The translations under genes and the position numbers were made by a program. From Sporosarcina sp. (GTDB taxonomy: Bacteria; Bacillota; Bacilli; Bacillales_A; Planococcaceae): a DNA stretch of 57,078 nt. The DNA is taken from assembly GCA_029263895.1 (NCBI GenBank), contig JARIDO010000033.1, positions 1-57,078 of the forward strand, written 5' to 3'. Within the stretch, counting starts at the first letter, position 1; the number at the start of each line of letters is the position of its first letter. Positions 1-7,922 of this stretch are shown piece by piece. Under the pieces are notes generated by a model. It searched no databases and was not told the DNA's origin. It saw only the letters and a list, made by a program, of their open reading frames with translations.

Positions 1-44
1 CAAAAAACGTCAAAACTGAGCATACAGAAAGGGAAGGATATATC

Positions 45-395
45 TTGACCAAGCATAAGATTTATACAACGAGTGTCGCAAGTGTCTACCCACTTTATGT
101 TAAGAAGGCCGAACGAAAGGGACGAACAAAAAACGAAGTCGATGAAATCATCCGATGGTTGACAGGCTACAGTCAGGAAGAGTTCGAAGTACATCTAGAG
201 AACGAAACCGATTTTGAAACATTCTTTGCGGAAGCTGCCAATCTAAATTCATCAAGGAATTTGATTAAAGGAGTTGTCTGCGGAGTGCGAGTGGAAGAAC
301 TTGAAGCGTCAACAATGAAAGAAATTCGCTACTTGGACAAGTTAGTTGACGAGTTAGCAAAAGGAAAAAAGATGGAGAAGATTTTGAGGGCGTAA
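45..395 (+). CDS. DUF2200 family protein
   Basis: A 116-residue soluble protein matching the DUF2200 family almost end to end: the N-terminal HKIYT...SVYPLY, the central [10 protein letters not shown] and the C-terminal [13 protein letters not shown] / [14 protein letters not shown] blocks are recognisable. The molecular function of the family is not known to me. The start is TTG at 45, chosen because GGGAAGGA lies 6-14 bases upstream and the family begins exactly here. A strong hairpin terminator follows at 431. The promoter would lie outside the window. No operon partner is seen; the next gene is on the other strand. Confidence 0.85.
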   Translation: MTKHKIYTTSVASVYPLYVKKAERKGRTKNEVDEIIRWLTGYSQEEFEVHLENETDFETFFAEAANLNSSRNLIKGVVCGVRVEELEASTMKEIRYLDKLVDELAKGKKMEKILRA

Positions 396-430
396 GTAAT
401 TTAATTAGTGACAATCTAAAAGAAAAGTTA

Positions 431-468
431 AAAGGCACACCGTATAGTTGTATATGGTGTGCCTTTTC
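431..468 (+). terminator. Intrinsic terminator of the DUF2200 gene
   Basis: AAAAGGCACACC pairs with GGTGTGCCTTTT around a 14-base loop, giving an A/T-flanked stem with a terminal T run. It lies 35 bases after the DUF2200 stop codon. Confidence 0.85.
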
Positions 469-534
469 AAGTTACGATAATTTCTTCTTGAAGAAATTAT
501 AATGTCTAGTTCTAAGTAACATTACCTCTAGCGA

Positions 535-720
535 TTATGATTTCCGAATGACAAGATAAATAATCCAACCGATGATTGGAAATAACAAATTCAGAAATAG
601 AACGCCTAATGCATAACCACTACTTTTTCCGCTTCTAATAGCATCTTTATATGCCCAAATACATGAGATGATAGGAAACAATATAAGAAACAAAGACATT
701 AATAAAATAGGTAATAACAC
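535..720 (-). CDS. Small two-helix membrane protein
   Basis: About 61 residues with two hydrophobic segments (roughly 2-21 and 36-57) separated by a short charged loop (YKDAIRSGKSSG), ending IRKS. The layout resembles the short PLDc_N-like membrane peptides common in Bacillales, but I do not recognise it with certainty. The start is uncertain. The GTG at 720 has no ribosome binding site at a normal distance. The only Shine-Dalgarno (GGAGGG, 743-748 on this strand) lies 7 bases before an in-frame ATT at 735, which would give a 66-residue product beginning MTNFIV. Function unknown. Confidence 0.55.
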   Translation of the reverse strand: MLLPILLMSLFLILFPIISCIWAYKDAIRSGKSSGYALGVLFLNLLFPIIGWIIYLVIRKS

Positions 721-909
721 AATAAAGTTCGTAATGACGATACCCTCCGTTTATCTTGATTTCCATTAATTATAAGATGAAAATAAAAAATTGGATAGCC
801 AGATTTTTATAAGTCAGTCGAGTGTTGTATATTAACAGTATGAAAGCATTGAGGGAAGCTTTGCTACAAAGACTCGTTATTCAAACGATTGTATGAAAAG
901 GAGCTTATT

Positions 910-1470
910 ATGAAAACAAATCAATTAACAGCACAACGACAAGAAGAATTACTTCAACTACTAAAGGAACGCTTTGAGAAGCATATGAACCGTCACGAAG
1001 AAATGAGTTGGACACAAATCCAAACGAAACTGGAAACGAATCCACAAAAGCTTTGGTCGCTCAATGAGATGGAAATAACGGGTGGCGAACCGGATGTTGT
1101 GGCTTATGATAAAGAAACGGATGCATACATCTTTTTTGATTGCAGTGCGGAAAGTCCAAAGGGACGAAGAAGTGTTTGTTACGATTTAGAAGCACTAGAG
1201 TCGAGAAAACAGCATAAGCCGAAAAACAATGCGATGGATATGGCAGTTGCGATGGGAATTGAAATCCTTTCAGAAGCACAATATCGGGAACTGCAACGAC
1301 TGGGTGATTTTGATATGAAAACATCGAGCTGGGTAAAAACACCTGTTGCGATTCGAGAACGTGGCGGAGCCATCTTTTGTGACCGTCGATACGATACAGT
1401 TTTTGTTTATCATAATGGCGCAGAATCCTATTACGCTGCAAGAGGTTTTAGAGGTTCGTTAAAACTTTAA
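910..1470 (+). CDS. DUF4256 family protein
   Basis: A 186-residue soluble protein of the DUF4256 family, seen from GGEPDVV, FFDCSAESPKGRRSVCYD, the histidine/lysine-rich KQHKPKNNA stretch, and the C-terminal FCDRRYDTVFVYHNGAESYYAARGF. The biochemical role is unknown to me. An in-frame start seven codons earlier exists, but the ATG at 910 is preferred because AAAAGGAG sits 7 bases before it and the family starts near here. It is a single gene with its own upstream gap of about 170 bases and no clear terminator. Confidence 0.8.
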   Translation: MKTNQLTAQRQEELLQLLKERFEKHMNRHEEMSWTQIQTKLETNPQKLWSLNEMEITGGEPDVVAYDKETDAYIFFDCSAESPKGRRSVCYDLEALESRKQHKPKNNAMDMAVAMGIEILSEAQYRELQRLGDFDMKTSSWVKTPVAIRERGGAIFCDRRYDTVFVYHNGAESYYAARGFRGSLKL

Positions 1471-1546
1471 ATGGATGTGTTCTAGGAAGTTGACATGAAC
1501 GCTTTTGACTTCTTAGGACGACAACTAAACGACTGGAGATAATAGC

Positions 1547-2644
1547 ATGATGAAGCAACCAATACTAATCGTTGGGGCGGGACTCGCTGGGTTGCGTGCA
1601 GCGTCACTCCTTCATTCACAAGGAATTGCGTGCAAAATTTTTGAAGCACGTGACCGAATTGGTGGAAGGGTATTAAGTAGTGAAGTGCCCGACCGACCTA
1701 ATTTAGGAAAGTTTGATTTGGGGCCTACTTGGTTTTGGCCACAGTATGAACCTAGGATCACAAATCTCGTTAAAGACTTTGAGTTACAAGCATTTGAACA
1801 ATATTCCAAGGGGGCTCTATTGTTTGAGCAATCTCCCAATGAACCCGTACAACGACATGTACTACCAGCTGGAGCAGCTGAGCAGTCATTCCGTTTAGAT
1901 GGTGGGATTCACTCGCTCATTACGGCGTTAGTGGGTTCACTGCCTGCTGATTGTATTGAATTATCATCGAGCGTTACAAACATACAGTTGGAAGAGGACC
2001 AAGTTACACTACATATCATGCAAGCAGATGGAACGCAGAAGGATGTAATTGGTAAGGCGGTTATTTTAGCAATGCCTCCTCGTATCATTGGAAAAAACAT
2101 CTCATTCTCGCCGCCCTTGTCACCAACTCTGACGGCAACTTTATTAGATCAGCCAACATGGATGGCTGGACAGGCTAAAGTCGTTGCAATTTACGACCGA
2201 CCTTTTTGGCGTGAAGATGGACTTTCAGGACAAGCAATGAGCAGAACGGGTCCTTTACAAGAAATACACGATGCATCACCCGTAACAGGAAGTGGCGCGT
2301 TATTTGGCTTCTTCGGTATGTCTCCAACAATGCGACAATCGTTGGGGAAAGAAAAGGTTCTTGAGCAAGTTGTAAGTCAGTTGTCTCGTTTGTATGGTGC
2401 TAAAGCAAAACAACCTATTTCACTATTATATAAAGATTGGACTAATGATTCGGCAACTTCGGTTGAAGAAGATGCTAAACCACTAACTGATTTCCCAAGC
2501 TATGGTCCACCAGTCGTTTCGGGTGTGTGGGAAAATAATATTATTTTTGCGGGGACAGAAACAGCAACGCATCAAGGTGGGCATTTAGAAGGGGCTCTTC
2601 AGTCAGCAGAACGTGCAGTAAAAGAAATTCTTTTGCAGCTTTAA
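1547..2644 (+). CDS. Flavin-containing amine oxidase (NAD(P)/FAD-dependent)
   Basis: 365 residues. A Rossmann dinucleotide-binding GAGLAG lies at residues 10-15, the ribose-binding Glu at 33 and the amine-oxidase GGR motif at 39-41. The C-terminal flavin-contact region reads FAGTETATHQGGHLEGAL. These place it in the flavin monoamine oxidase / protoporphyrinogen oxidase-like superfamily, oxidising an amine with O2 as acceptor; the substrate cannot be read from the sequence. It is shorter than typical MAO proteins (about 450-500), as in many bacterial homologues. Start at ATG 1547 with GGAG 9 bases upstream. A degenerate CGCCCG repeat array lies immediately downstream, and no hairpin terminator was found. 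Confidence 0.85.
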   Translation: MMKQPILIVGAGLAGLRAASLLHSQGIACKIFEARDRIGGRVLSSEVPDRPNLGKFDLGPTWFWPQYEPRITNLVKDFELQAFEQYSKGALLFEQSPNEPVQRHVLPAGAAEQSFRLDGGIHSLITALVGSLPADCIELSSSVTNIQLEEDQVTLHIMQADGTQKDVIGKAVILAMPPRIIGKNISFSPPLSPTLTATLLDQPTWMAGQAKVVAIYDRPFWREDGLSGQAMSRTGPLQEIHDASPVTGSGALFGFFGMSPTMRQSLGKEKVLEQVVSQLSRLYGAKAKQPISLLYKDWTNDSATSVEEDAKPLTDFPSYGPPVVSGVWENNIIFAGTETATHQGGHLEGALQSAERAVKEILLQL

Positions 2645-2666
2645 TTGTATTGAATTCGTAACTGAG

Positions 2667-2800
2667 CGCCCGGAAAACCCTTTATTCGCCCGTAAAAATT
2701 AACTATCGCCCGAACGTATACTTAAAACGCCCATAAAAAAAATATTTTCGCCCGCAAACATCAAAAAAGCGCCCGAAAAGCATCCGGAAACGCCCGCAAA
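2667..2800 (+). repeat. Diverged CGCCCGnAAA phased repeat array (7 copies)
   Basis: Seven copies of the core CGCCC(G/A) begin at 2667, 2687, 2707, 2728, 2749, 2770 and 2791, that is, at spacings of 20, 20, 21, 21, 21 and 21 bases. Each is followed by an A-rich tail (gaaa, taaa, aacg, taaa, caaa, aaaa, caaa). The intervening bases are AT-rich and not conserved. The same core, orientation and phase occur in the large array at 29241-29909. It lies between the amine oxidase and the YgjP-type peptidase, both on the plus strand. Confidence 0.85.
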
Positions 2801-2902
2801 CATCAGTTCAACCTTTCAAACAACAGTGTCCATTGTGAAATCAATTCAATAACATATGTATTTTAAAGTAACGACCAAAAATGATTTATAAAAGAGGGCA
2901 TT

Positions 2903-3556
2903 ATGAAAGTTCAATATGGCAATGAGCAAATCGAATTGAATGTACAGTATGGAAAAAGTAAAAAGATATCCATTCATATGGATTCGTTTGGCTTCTTGAC
3001 AGTGAAGGTCCCTACTAATACGACACAACAAGCCATTCATGATGTCATCGTGAAAAATGGTGCGTGGATACTTGAAAAGCGACGTATTTTTGAAAATAGT
3101 AAAGCTTCTACAATTGACCGTACGTATCAAAATGAAGGTGTATTCTTATACCTTGGGAAGAAGCATTTCCTGCATGAATTGATTGAAATCGGTGATTATG
3201 ATGAAGCAACGTTGAAACTAAACTTGAAAAAGTTTTATTTTGAACGTTGTAAATCTATTGTTGAAGAGCGGATAAAAAACTATCAAACGCAGCTTAAAGT
3301 AAAACCTAAAGCAATTGAAATTGTAGCATCAAAAGGGAAGTGGGGAAGCTGTAGCTCAGATAAAAAGCTAACGTTTAACTATCGTTTAGCAATGGCGCCA
3401 ATAGATGTAATCGATTATGTAATTGTGCACGAGCTATGTCATCTACTTCATATGAATCACGACCGTTCGTTTTGGCGGAGAGTGGGGAGTGTGATGCCTG
3501 ATTACAAAGAAAAGGAAGCGTATTTAGCGAATCATGGGGTGTTGATGACATTATAA
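2903..3556 (+). CDS. YgjP-like metallopeptidase (M48-related, DUF45)
   Basis: 217 residues with the zinc-peptidase motif HELCH at 176-180 and a third candidate ligand His186 (HMNH), followed by the family hallmark DRSFWRRV. Upstream, ASKGKWGSCSS and the NYRLAMAP stretch are typical of YgjP/DUF45 proteins (WlaX/SprT-like minigluzincins). Soluble, without a signal peptide, so presumably cytoplasmic; the substrate is unknown. The ATG at 2903 is preceded by AAAAGAGG. It stands alone, about 230 bases from arsB. Confidence 0.85.
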   Translation: MKVQYGNEQIELNVQYGKSKKISIHMDSFGFLTVKVPTNTTQQAIHDVIVKNGAWILEKRRIFENSKASTIDRTYQNEGVFLYLGKKHFLHELIEIGDYDEATLKLNLKKFYFERCKSIVEERIKNYQTQLKVKPKAIEIVASKGKWGSCSSDKKLTFNYRLAMAPIDVIDYVIVHELCHLLHMNHDRSFWRRVGSVMPDYKEKEAYLANHGVLMTL

Positions 3557-3651
3557 AATGCTTTATACGAATAAAATTATTAAAGGAGGAGCTTATCCCA
3601 TAATAAATCCTCAGTTACATATCTAAAATAATTTTAATATCTTCAGCTGTA

Positions 3652-3681
3652 TTGACACTCATTTCAATGACTCTGTATTAT
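3652..3681 (+). promoter_or_regulatory. Probable sigma-A promoter of arsB
   Basis: TTGACA (3652-3657), an 18-base spacer, and TATTAT (3676-3681), about 110 bases before the arsB start. No ArsR-type operator palindrome was obvious around it. Confidence 0.5.
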
Positions 3682-3790
3682 TTTGGTTATCAATTCCCGT
3701 TTGAATAAGCAGTTGCTAAAGTTATTTTTCTTTTAAAGATAGTACATATCCATAGTCTAGATTTACTGCAAGTCAGGAGAGGTTAAAAAG

Positions 3791-5086
3791 ATGGTTTCAA
3801 CCGTACTAGCAATCGTTATATTTACCATTACATTAATTTTTGTGATTTGGCAGCCAAAGAAATTGTCTATTGGCTGGACAGCTTGCATTGGGGCAAGTGC
3901 CGCTTTGATTTTAGGCGTTGTCGATTTTGGAGATGTGATCGCTGTCACTGAGATTGTCTGGAATGCGACACTCGCATTTATTGCCATTATCATTATTTCA
4001 TTGATTTTAGATGAGATTGGTTTCTTTGAATGGGCGGCTTTACATATGGCACGACTTGCTCGTGGTAGTGGTGTTCGAATGTTCATTTATGTGAGCATTC
4101 TTGGTGCAGTCGTTGCAGCATTGTTTGCGAATGATGGAGCAGCATTAATTTTGACACCGATCGTTTTAGCGATGGTGAGGAATCTGAATTTCAATGAAAA
4201 GATGATTTTCCCTTTTATTATTGCCAGTGGTTTCATTGCAGATACGACGTCTTTACCTTTAGTCGTTAGTAATCTTGTGAATATTGTATCAGCCGATTAT
4301 TTTGGCATTGGATTTGTGGAATACGCATCGCGAATGATAATTCCGAATCTATTTGCACTTGTGGCGAGTATTGCTGTGTTGTATTTGTTTTTCCGTAAAA
4401 GCATTCCAGGAAACTACAACGTACAAGATTTAAAACAACCGAGCACAGCCATTAAAGATAGACGCATGTTTCAGATGTCTTGGGTGATACTTGTTATTCT
4501 TTTAATAGGTTATTTTAGCAGCAGTTACATAGGAATACCCGTTTCGTTTGTAGCAGGAACTATCGCCATTTTCTTTTTGATAATGGCAAGAAGAAGTGAT
4601 GCTGTTCAAACGAAACAAGTGTTAAAAGGTGCACCATGGGCCATTGTGTTTTTCTCAGTAGGTATGTATGTTGTTGTCTATGGCTTGAAAAATGTTGGTT
4701 TAACAAACGTGCTTGCTGAAGTAATCCAATTAGCAGCCAATCAAGGTTTGTTTGTAGCGACAATGTCGATGGGGTTCATAGCGGCCTTTTTATCTTCAGT
4801 CATGAATAATATGCCGACTGTTATGATTGACGCGTTAGCAATTTCAGAGACAACGACATCACCAACCATTCGAGAGGCGTTAATATACGCAAATGTAATT
4901 GGTTCAGATTTAGGGCCGAAAATTACACCAATTGGTTCTTTAGCTACGTTGTTGTGGTTGCATATTCTATCCCAAAAAGGTGTGAAGATTAGCTGGGGAG
5001 CTTATTTTAAAGTGGGCATCATTTTAACGATTCCTACATTAATAATAACCCTCGTTGGATTATATCTTTGGTTACTCATTTTATAA
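3791..5086 (+). CDS. arsB: Arsenite efflux pump membrane protein ArsB
   Basis: 431 residues, about 11-12 hydrophobic segments. Similarity to the plasmid pI258 ArsB family extends over the whole length: the N-terminal [14 protein letters not shown], the conserved [34 protein letters not shown] and [19 protein letters not shown] blocks, and the C-terminal [22 protein letters not shown]. Known role: extrusion of arsenite/antimonite from the cytoplasm, driven by the membrane potential or by an ArsA ATPase. No arsR, arsC or arsA is present next to it, so this is a solitary pump with its own promoter and a strong terminator. Start ATG 3791, with AGGAGAGG upstream. Confidence 0.93.
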   Translation: MVSTVLAIVIFTITLIFVIWQPKKLSIGWTACIGASAALILGVVDFGDVIAVTEIVWNATLAFIAIIIISLILDEIGFFEWAALHMARLARGSGVRMFIYVSILGAVVAALFANDGAALILTPIVLAMVRNLNFNEKMIFPFIIASGFIADTTSLPLVVSNLVNIVSADYFGIGFVEYASRMIIPNLFALVASIAVLYLFFRKSIPGNYNVQDLKQPSTAIKDRRMFQMSWVILVILLIGYFSSSYIGIPVSFVAGTIAIFFLIMARRSDAVQTKQVLKGAPWAIVFFSVGMYVVVYGLKNVGLTNVLAEVIQLAANQGLFVATMSMGFIAAFLSSVMNNMPTVMIDALAISETTTSPTIREALIYANVIGSDLGPKITPIGSLATLLWLHILSQKGVKISWGAYFKVGIILTIPTLIITLVGLYLWLLIL

Positions 5087-5095
5087 TCGTCAATA

Positions 5096-5140
5096 AAAAG
5101 AGCCGACACATCCGATTGCAATGGATGTGTCGGCTCTTTT
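5096..5140. terminator. Bidirectional terminator between arsB and the resolvase-like gene
   Basis: An 18-base perfect stem (AAAAGAGCCGACACATCC with its complement) and a 9-base loop, with T runs on both sides. It serves convergent arsB (+) and the resolvase-like gene (-), whose stop codon abuts it. Confidence 0.9.
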
Positions 5141-5681
5141 AACTTTCTAAATAGCGATACAATGTCGTTTTACTAATGCCTGTTTCTTGTCGTATTTCAG
5201 CGAGACTGTATTTTCTACTGTTATACATGACTAAAGCACGCTGTACATTTTCATCCGGTTTGCGAGGGCGACCAGTAATAATCCCTTTTTTTTGAGCAAT
5301 TCGAAGCCCTTGTTTTGTCTTTTCGCTTATGACATCGCTTTGAAAATCAACAAGTTGTTTGACGATATGTGTAAATTGGCACCCCGAAGCAGTACTCGTA
5401 TCGATATCCTCTGTAAGGGAATGTATAAATGCTCTTTTTTGTTCGATCTCTTCTAAAATCTCTACTAAGTGAAGTGATGAGTCAGCAAGTGCGAATAGTT
5501 TTACGCATATGATTTTATCACTAGCTGAGAGGTTTTCCACCATATTTTCTAAAGCGCACCTCTCTTCGGCAGATGAATGCGTTTCTTGAACAATTTGTTG
5601 GCAGTGATGGGTTTTCAATTGCTGTATTTGTTTTAGACAAGAAGGGTCTTCGTCATAAGGTCTGGCGTAACCTATAATCAT
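5139..5681 (-). CDS. Resolvase-family protein lacking the catalytic serine and arginines
   Basis: 180 residues with the full serine-recombinase layout. The N-terminal strand IIGYAR is intact, but the catalytic Ser region (usually ARVST) reads ARPYD, so the Ser is Tyr9. The LDRLaR motif reads LFALAD (62-67), replacing both catalytic Arg and the Asp. The DTSTASG motif at 94-100 and the E-helix KTKQGLRIAQKKG with GRPRK (137-141) are kept, with ERT changed to EKT. The C-terminal helix-turn-helix (about 150-178, SLAEIRQETGISKTTLYRYL) is intact. So it probably binds DNA but cannot recombine it; a regulatory role is inference. The reading frame is intact. GTG or TTG alternatives were not needed; ATG start, with AGGAGC upstream. 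Confidence 0.8.
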   Translation of the reverse strand: MIIGYARPYDEDPSCLKQIQQLKTHHCQQIVQETHSSAEERCALENMVENLSASDKIICVKLFALADSSLHLVEILEEIEQKRAFIHSLTEDIDTSTASGCQFTHIVKQLVDFQSDVISEKTKQGLRIAQKKGIITGRPRKPDENVQRALVMYNSRKYSLAEIRQETGISKTTLYRYLES

Positions 5682-5707
5682 GTGAATGCTCCTATCAAAA
5701 AAGTACT

Positions 5708-5752
5708 AGTATGATTCCATTTTAGCATAGTTCCAAAAGGGTTCCATTTTGG
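5708..5752 (-). promoter_or_regulatory. Probable promoter with repeated motif upstream of the resolvase-like gene
   Basis: On the minus strand TTGGAA (5731-5736) and CATACT (5708-5713) are 17 bases apart, a plausible sigma-A promoter. Three related half-sites overlap it: TTCCATTTT at 5715 and 5742 on the plus strand, and the inverted TTCCAAAA at 5731. The palindrome CCAAAA-8-TTTTGG spans 5733-5752. This looks like an operator, possibly for the gene's own helix-turn-helix product (inference). Confidence 0.4.
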
Positions 5753-5835
5753 TTCTTCCGATGATAAACTTATTCTATTCAAAATACGGAATTTTTCATT
5801 TGAAAATTAAAGCGAATTAGATGGAGTGTTGAAAA

Positions 5836-7275
5836 GTGATACAGAAAATTAAGATGGAGTGGTTTTCTAATATACGTGCAGATATTTTAGCAGGAATTGT
5901 TGTTGCTTTGGCGCTAATACCTGAAGCGATAGCATTTTCAATCATAGCTGGTGTAGATCCAATGGTTGGTTTGTATGCATCCTTCACGATTGCTGTCATT
6001 ATATCATTTGTAGGTGGACGTCCGGGGATGATTTCTGCAGCAACGGGTGCAATGGCGTTGTTGATGGCACCTTTAGTTCGAGAGCATGGACTTGATTATT
6101 TGCTAGCGGCGACTATTTTAACTGGAGTTATTCAATTATTATTTGGTGTTTTTAAGATTGCTAAAGTGATGAAGTTCATTCCGAGGGCAGTTATGATTGG
6201 CTTTGTAAATGCGTTAGCCATTTTAATATTTATGGCACAGTTGACGCATTTTGTTGGTGAAACCTATATTGCTTACGTGTTTGTTGCAGTTACATTGCTT
6301 ATTGTCTATGTGTTACCGCGATTTTTAAAAGTGGTTCCAGCACCTTTGCTCGCAATCATTTCATTGACGGCTATCGCTATCTATATGAACGTTGATATGA
6401 GGACTGTTGGCGATCTTGGTGTAATTACACGTAGCTTACCTGAATTCTTTTTGCCGGATATTCCCTTCACATTTGAAACATTGATGATTGTCTTCCCATA
6501 TTCGATAGGCTTAGCCATTGTTGGCTTATTGGAAACGTTATTAACTTCAACGATTGTAGATGATATGACGGATACGGATAGTAATAAGAACCGAGAGGCA
6601 CGAGGACAAGGGATTGCTAATTTCATTACAGGATTCTTTGGTGGAATGGCTGGCTGTGCAATGATTGGTCAGTCTGTTATTAATGTGAAGTCTGGTGGTC
6701 GAGGTAGGTTATCCACACTGACAGCGGGACTTTTTCTTATATTCTTGATTATTGTGCTCGGAAATCTCGTTGTTCAAATTCCGATGCCTGTCTTAGTTGG
6801 GATTATGATTATGGTGTCCATTGGTACATTTGACTGGTCATCGTTTTCTTATTTACGAAAAGCACCACGAACAGATGCAGTTGTTATGCTCGTAACGGTT
6901 ATTATTGTTGTGGCAACGAGTGATTTGTCTAAAGGAGTCATTGCGGGTGTAATCTTAAGTGCCATTTTCTTCGTTGCGAAAATATCTAAAATTAAAATGA
7001 AAAAAGTTGTAGCAAATGATGAAGTTGTCTATCGAGTAGAAGGTCAATTGTTTTTTGCTTCTGTAGAAGATTTTCTTGCTGGATTAGATTTTACTATCAC
7101 TAAACAAACCGTTGTAATTGATTTTACGAATGCTCATATTTGGGATGATTCGGCGGTTGGGGCGGTCGATAAAGCTATCATCAAATACAAAGAGAATGAC
7201 AATTATATAACGTTAAGAGGTTTGAATGCATCCAGTCAAAGAATTATGACAGAGCTTGCTGTCTCGAATCAATAA
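5836..7275 (+). CDS. SulP family inorganic anion transporter
   Basis: 479 residues. About ten or more transmembrane segments carry the sulfate-transporter signature ([24 protein letters not shown], broken here for brevity after residue 20 of the protein), ATGAMA and FVNALAI. A short C-terminal STAS domain follows (from about residue 385, ending in the [19 protein letters not shown] region). SulP members exchange sulfate, bicarbonate or other anions; the STAS domain usually regulates transport. The substrate is not determinable. The start is GTG 5836, with GGAG 9 bases upstream. A UspA gene follows after 18 bases, so the two are probably co-transcribed; SulP-UspA pairs are common in Bacillales (from memory). 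Confidence 0.9.
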   Translation: MIQKIKMEWFSNIRADILAGIVVALALIPEAIAFSIIAGVDPMVGLYASFTIAVIISFVGGRPGMISAATGAMALLMAPLVREHGLDYLLAATILTGVIQLLFGVFKIAKVMKFIPRAVMIGFVNALAILIFMAQLTHFVGETYIAYVFVAVTLLIVYVLPRFLKVVPAPLLAIISLTAIAIYMNVDMRTVGDLGVITRSLPEFFLPDIPFTFETLMIVFPYSIGLAIVGLLETLLTSTIVDDMTDTDSNKNREARGQGIANFITGFFGGMAGCAMIGQSVINVKSGGRGRLSTLTAGLFLIFLIIVLGNLVVQIPMPVLVGIMIMVSIGTFDWSSFSYLRKAPRTDAVVMLVTVIIVVATSDLSKGVIAGVILSAIFFVAKISKIKMKKVVANDEVVYRVEGQLFFASVEDFLAGLDFTITKQTVVIDFTNAHIWDDSAVGAVDKAIIKYKENDNYITLRGLNASSQRIMTELAVSNQ

Positions 7276-7293
7276 TATGGGGGAGGAAACGAT

Positions 7294-7713
7294 ATGTATA
7301 ACAATATTTTACTAGCAATGGATGGATCGGATAATGCAATGCGAGCTGCGCAAGAAGCTGTGAAAATTGCTTCATTAAACCCAGATTGTAAAATTGAAGT
7401 TGTGTATGTGATTGATTTTTCACAAGCTAAAAAAGACATACTACATGCTCAAGGGAAAATAGATGCGGAATACACACGACGTAAAAAGTTGTTGCCCGTT
7501 GAGGAATATTTAAAAGCTAGTTCTACAAAGTATCTAATTTCTATGATCCATGGTGAACCTGCCCCTGCTATTATTGACTATGCGAACACGGGGGACATTG
7601 ATTTAGTAGTGATTGGAAGTAGGGGATTAAATAGTCTACAAGAAATGGTAATGGGTAGTGTTAGCCATAAAGTGATGAAACGCGTATATTGTCCAGTGCT
7701 TGTTGTGAAGTAA
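7294..7713 (+). CDS. Universal stress protein (UspA family)
   Basis: 139 residues. An N-terminal YNNILLAMDGSDNA strand and the C-terminal ATP-binding signature GSRGLNSLQEMVMGSVSH (G-2X-G-9X-G-S) are present, so this is probably an ATP-binding UspA. Soluble, expected to dimerise. It starts at ATG 7294 with GGGGGAGG upstream, 18 bases after the SulP gene, and is followed by a terminator, so it ends a two-gene unit. Role inferred: regulator or stress partner of the adjacent anion transporter. Confidence 0.92.
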   Translation: MYNNILLAMDGSDNAMRAAQEAVKIASLNPDCKIEVVYVIDFSQAKKDILHAQGKIDAEYTRRKKLLPVEEYLKASSTKYLISMIHGEPAPAIIDYANTGDIDLVVIGSRGLNSLQEMVMGSVSHKVMKRVYCPVLVVK

Positions 7714-7733
7714 ATAGCTATGCCTTAAGAAAG

Positions 7734-7765
7734 TGAAGCGATCCAATGAGGTTGCTTCATTTTCT
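7734..7765 (+). terminator. Terminator of the SulP-UspA unit
   Basis: TGAAGCGATCC pairs with GGTTGCTTCA (one mismatch) around a 5-base loop and is followed by TTTTCTTT. Confidence 0.7.
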
Positions 7766-7922
7766 TTATATAAAAAGACTAAGAGCCGCCATTTCAGGGT
7801 AATTAGTCATAAATGAAATGATTCTGTTCACATAGGCTTAGAAAATAGAAAGATTACATATAGTAAAGAACAATGAAGTTGTCCGAAGGGATAGCGAGTC
7901 GTTTAAAAAAGGGGGATCTATT

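Noticed and set aside
477-500. 11-bp perfect inverted repeat ATAATTTCTTC-TT-GAAGAAATTAT
   Set aside because: AT-rich with a two-base loop and no T run. It could be chance or a weak second hairpin behind the DUF2200 terminator; no function can be supported.
1061-1441. 126-residue minus-strand frame opposite the DUF4256 gene
   Set aside because: Shadow of a conserved gene; composition unlike a real protein and no start signals.
3557-3640. Strong AAAGGAGGAG at about 3583 with no start codon at normal distance
   Set aside because: Reads ATA ATA AAT ... and stops after eight codons; probably a relic or chance match.
5139-5681. Active transposon or integron resolvase, mobile element remnant
   Set aside because: No transposase, inverted repeats or target duplication around it, and catalytic residues are missing; flanking genes look chromosomal.
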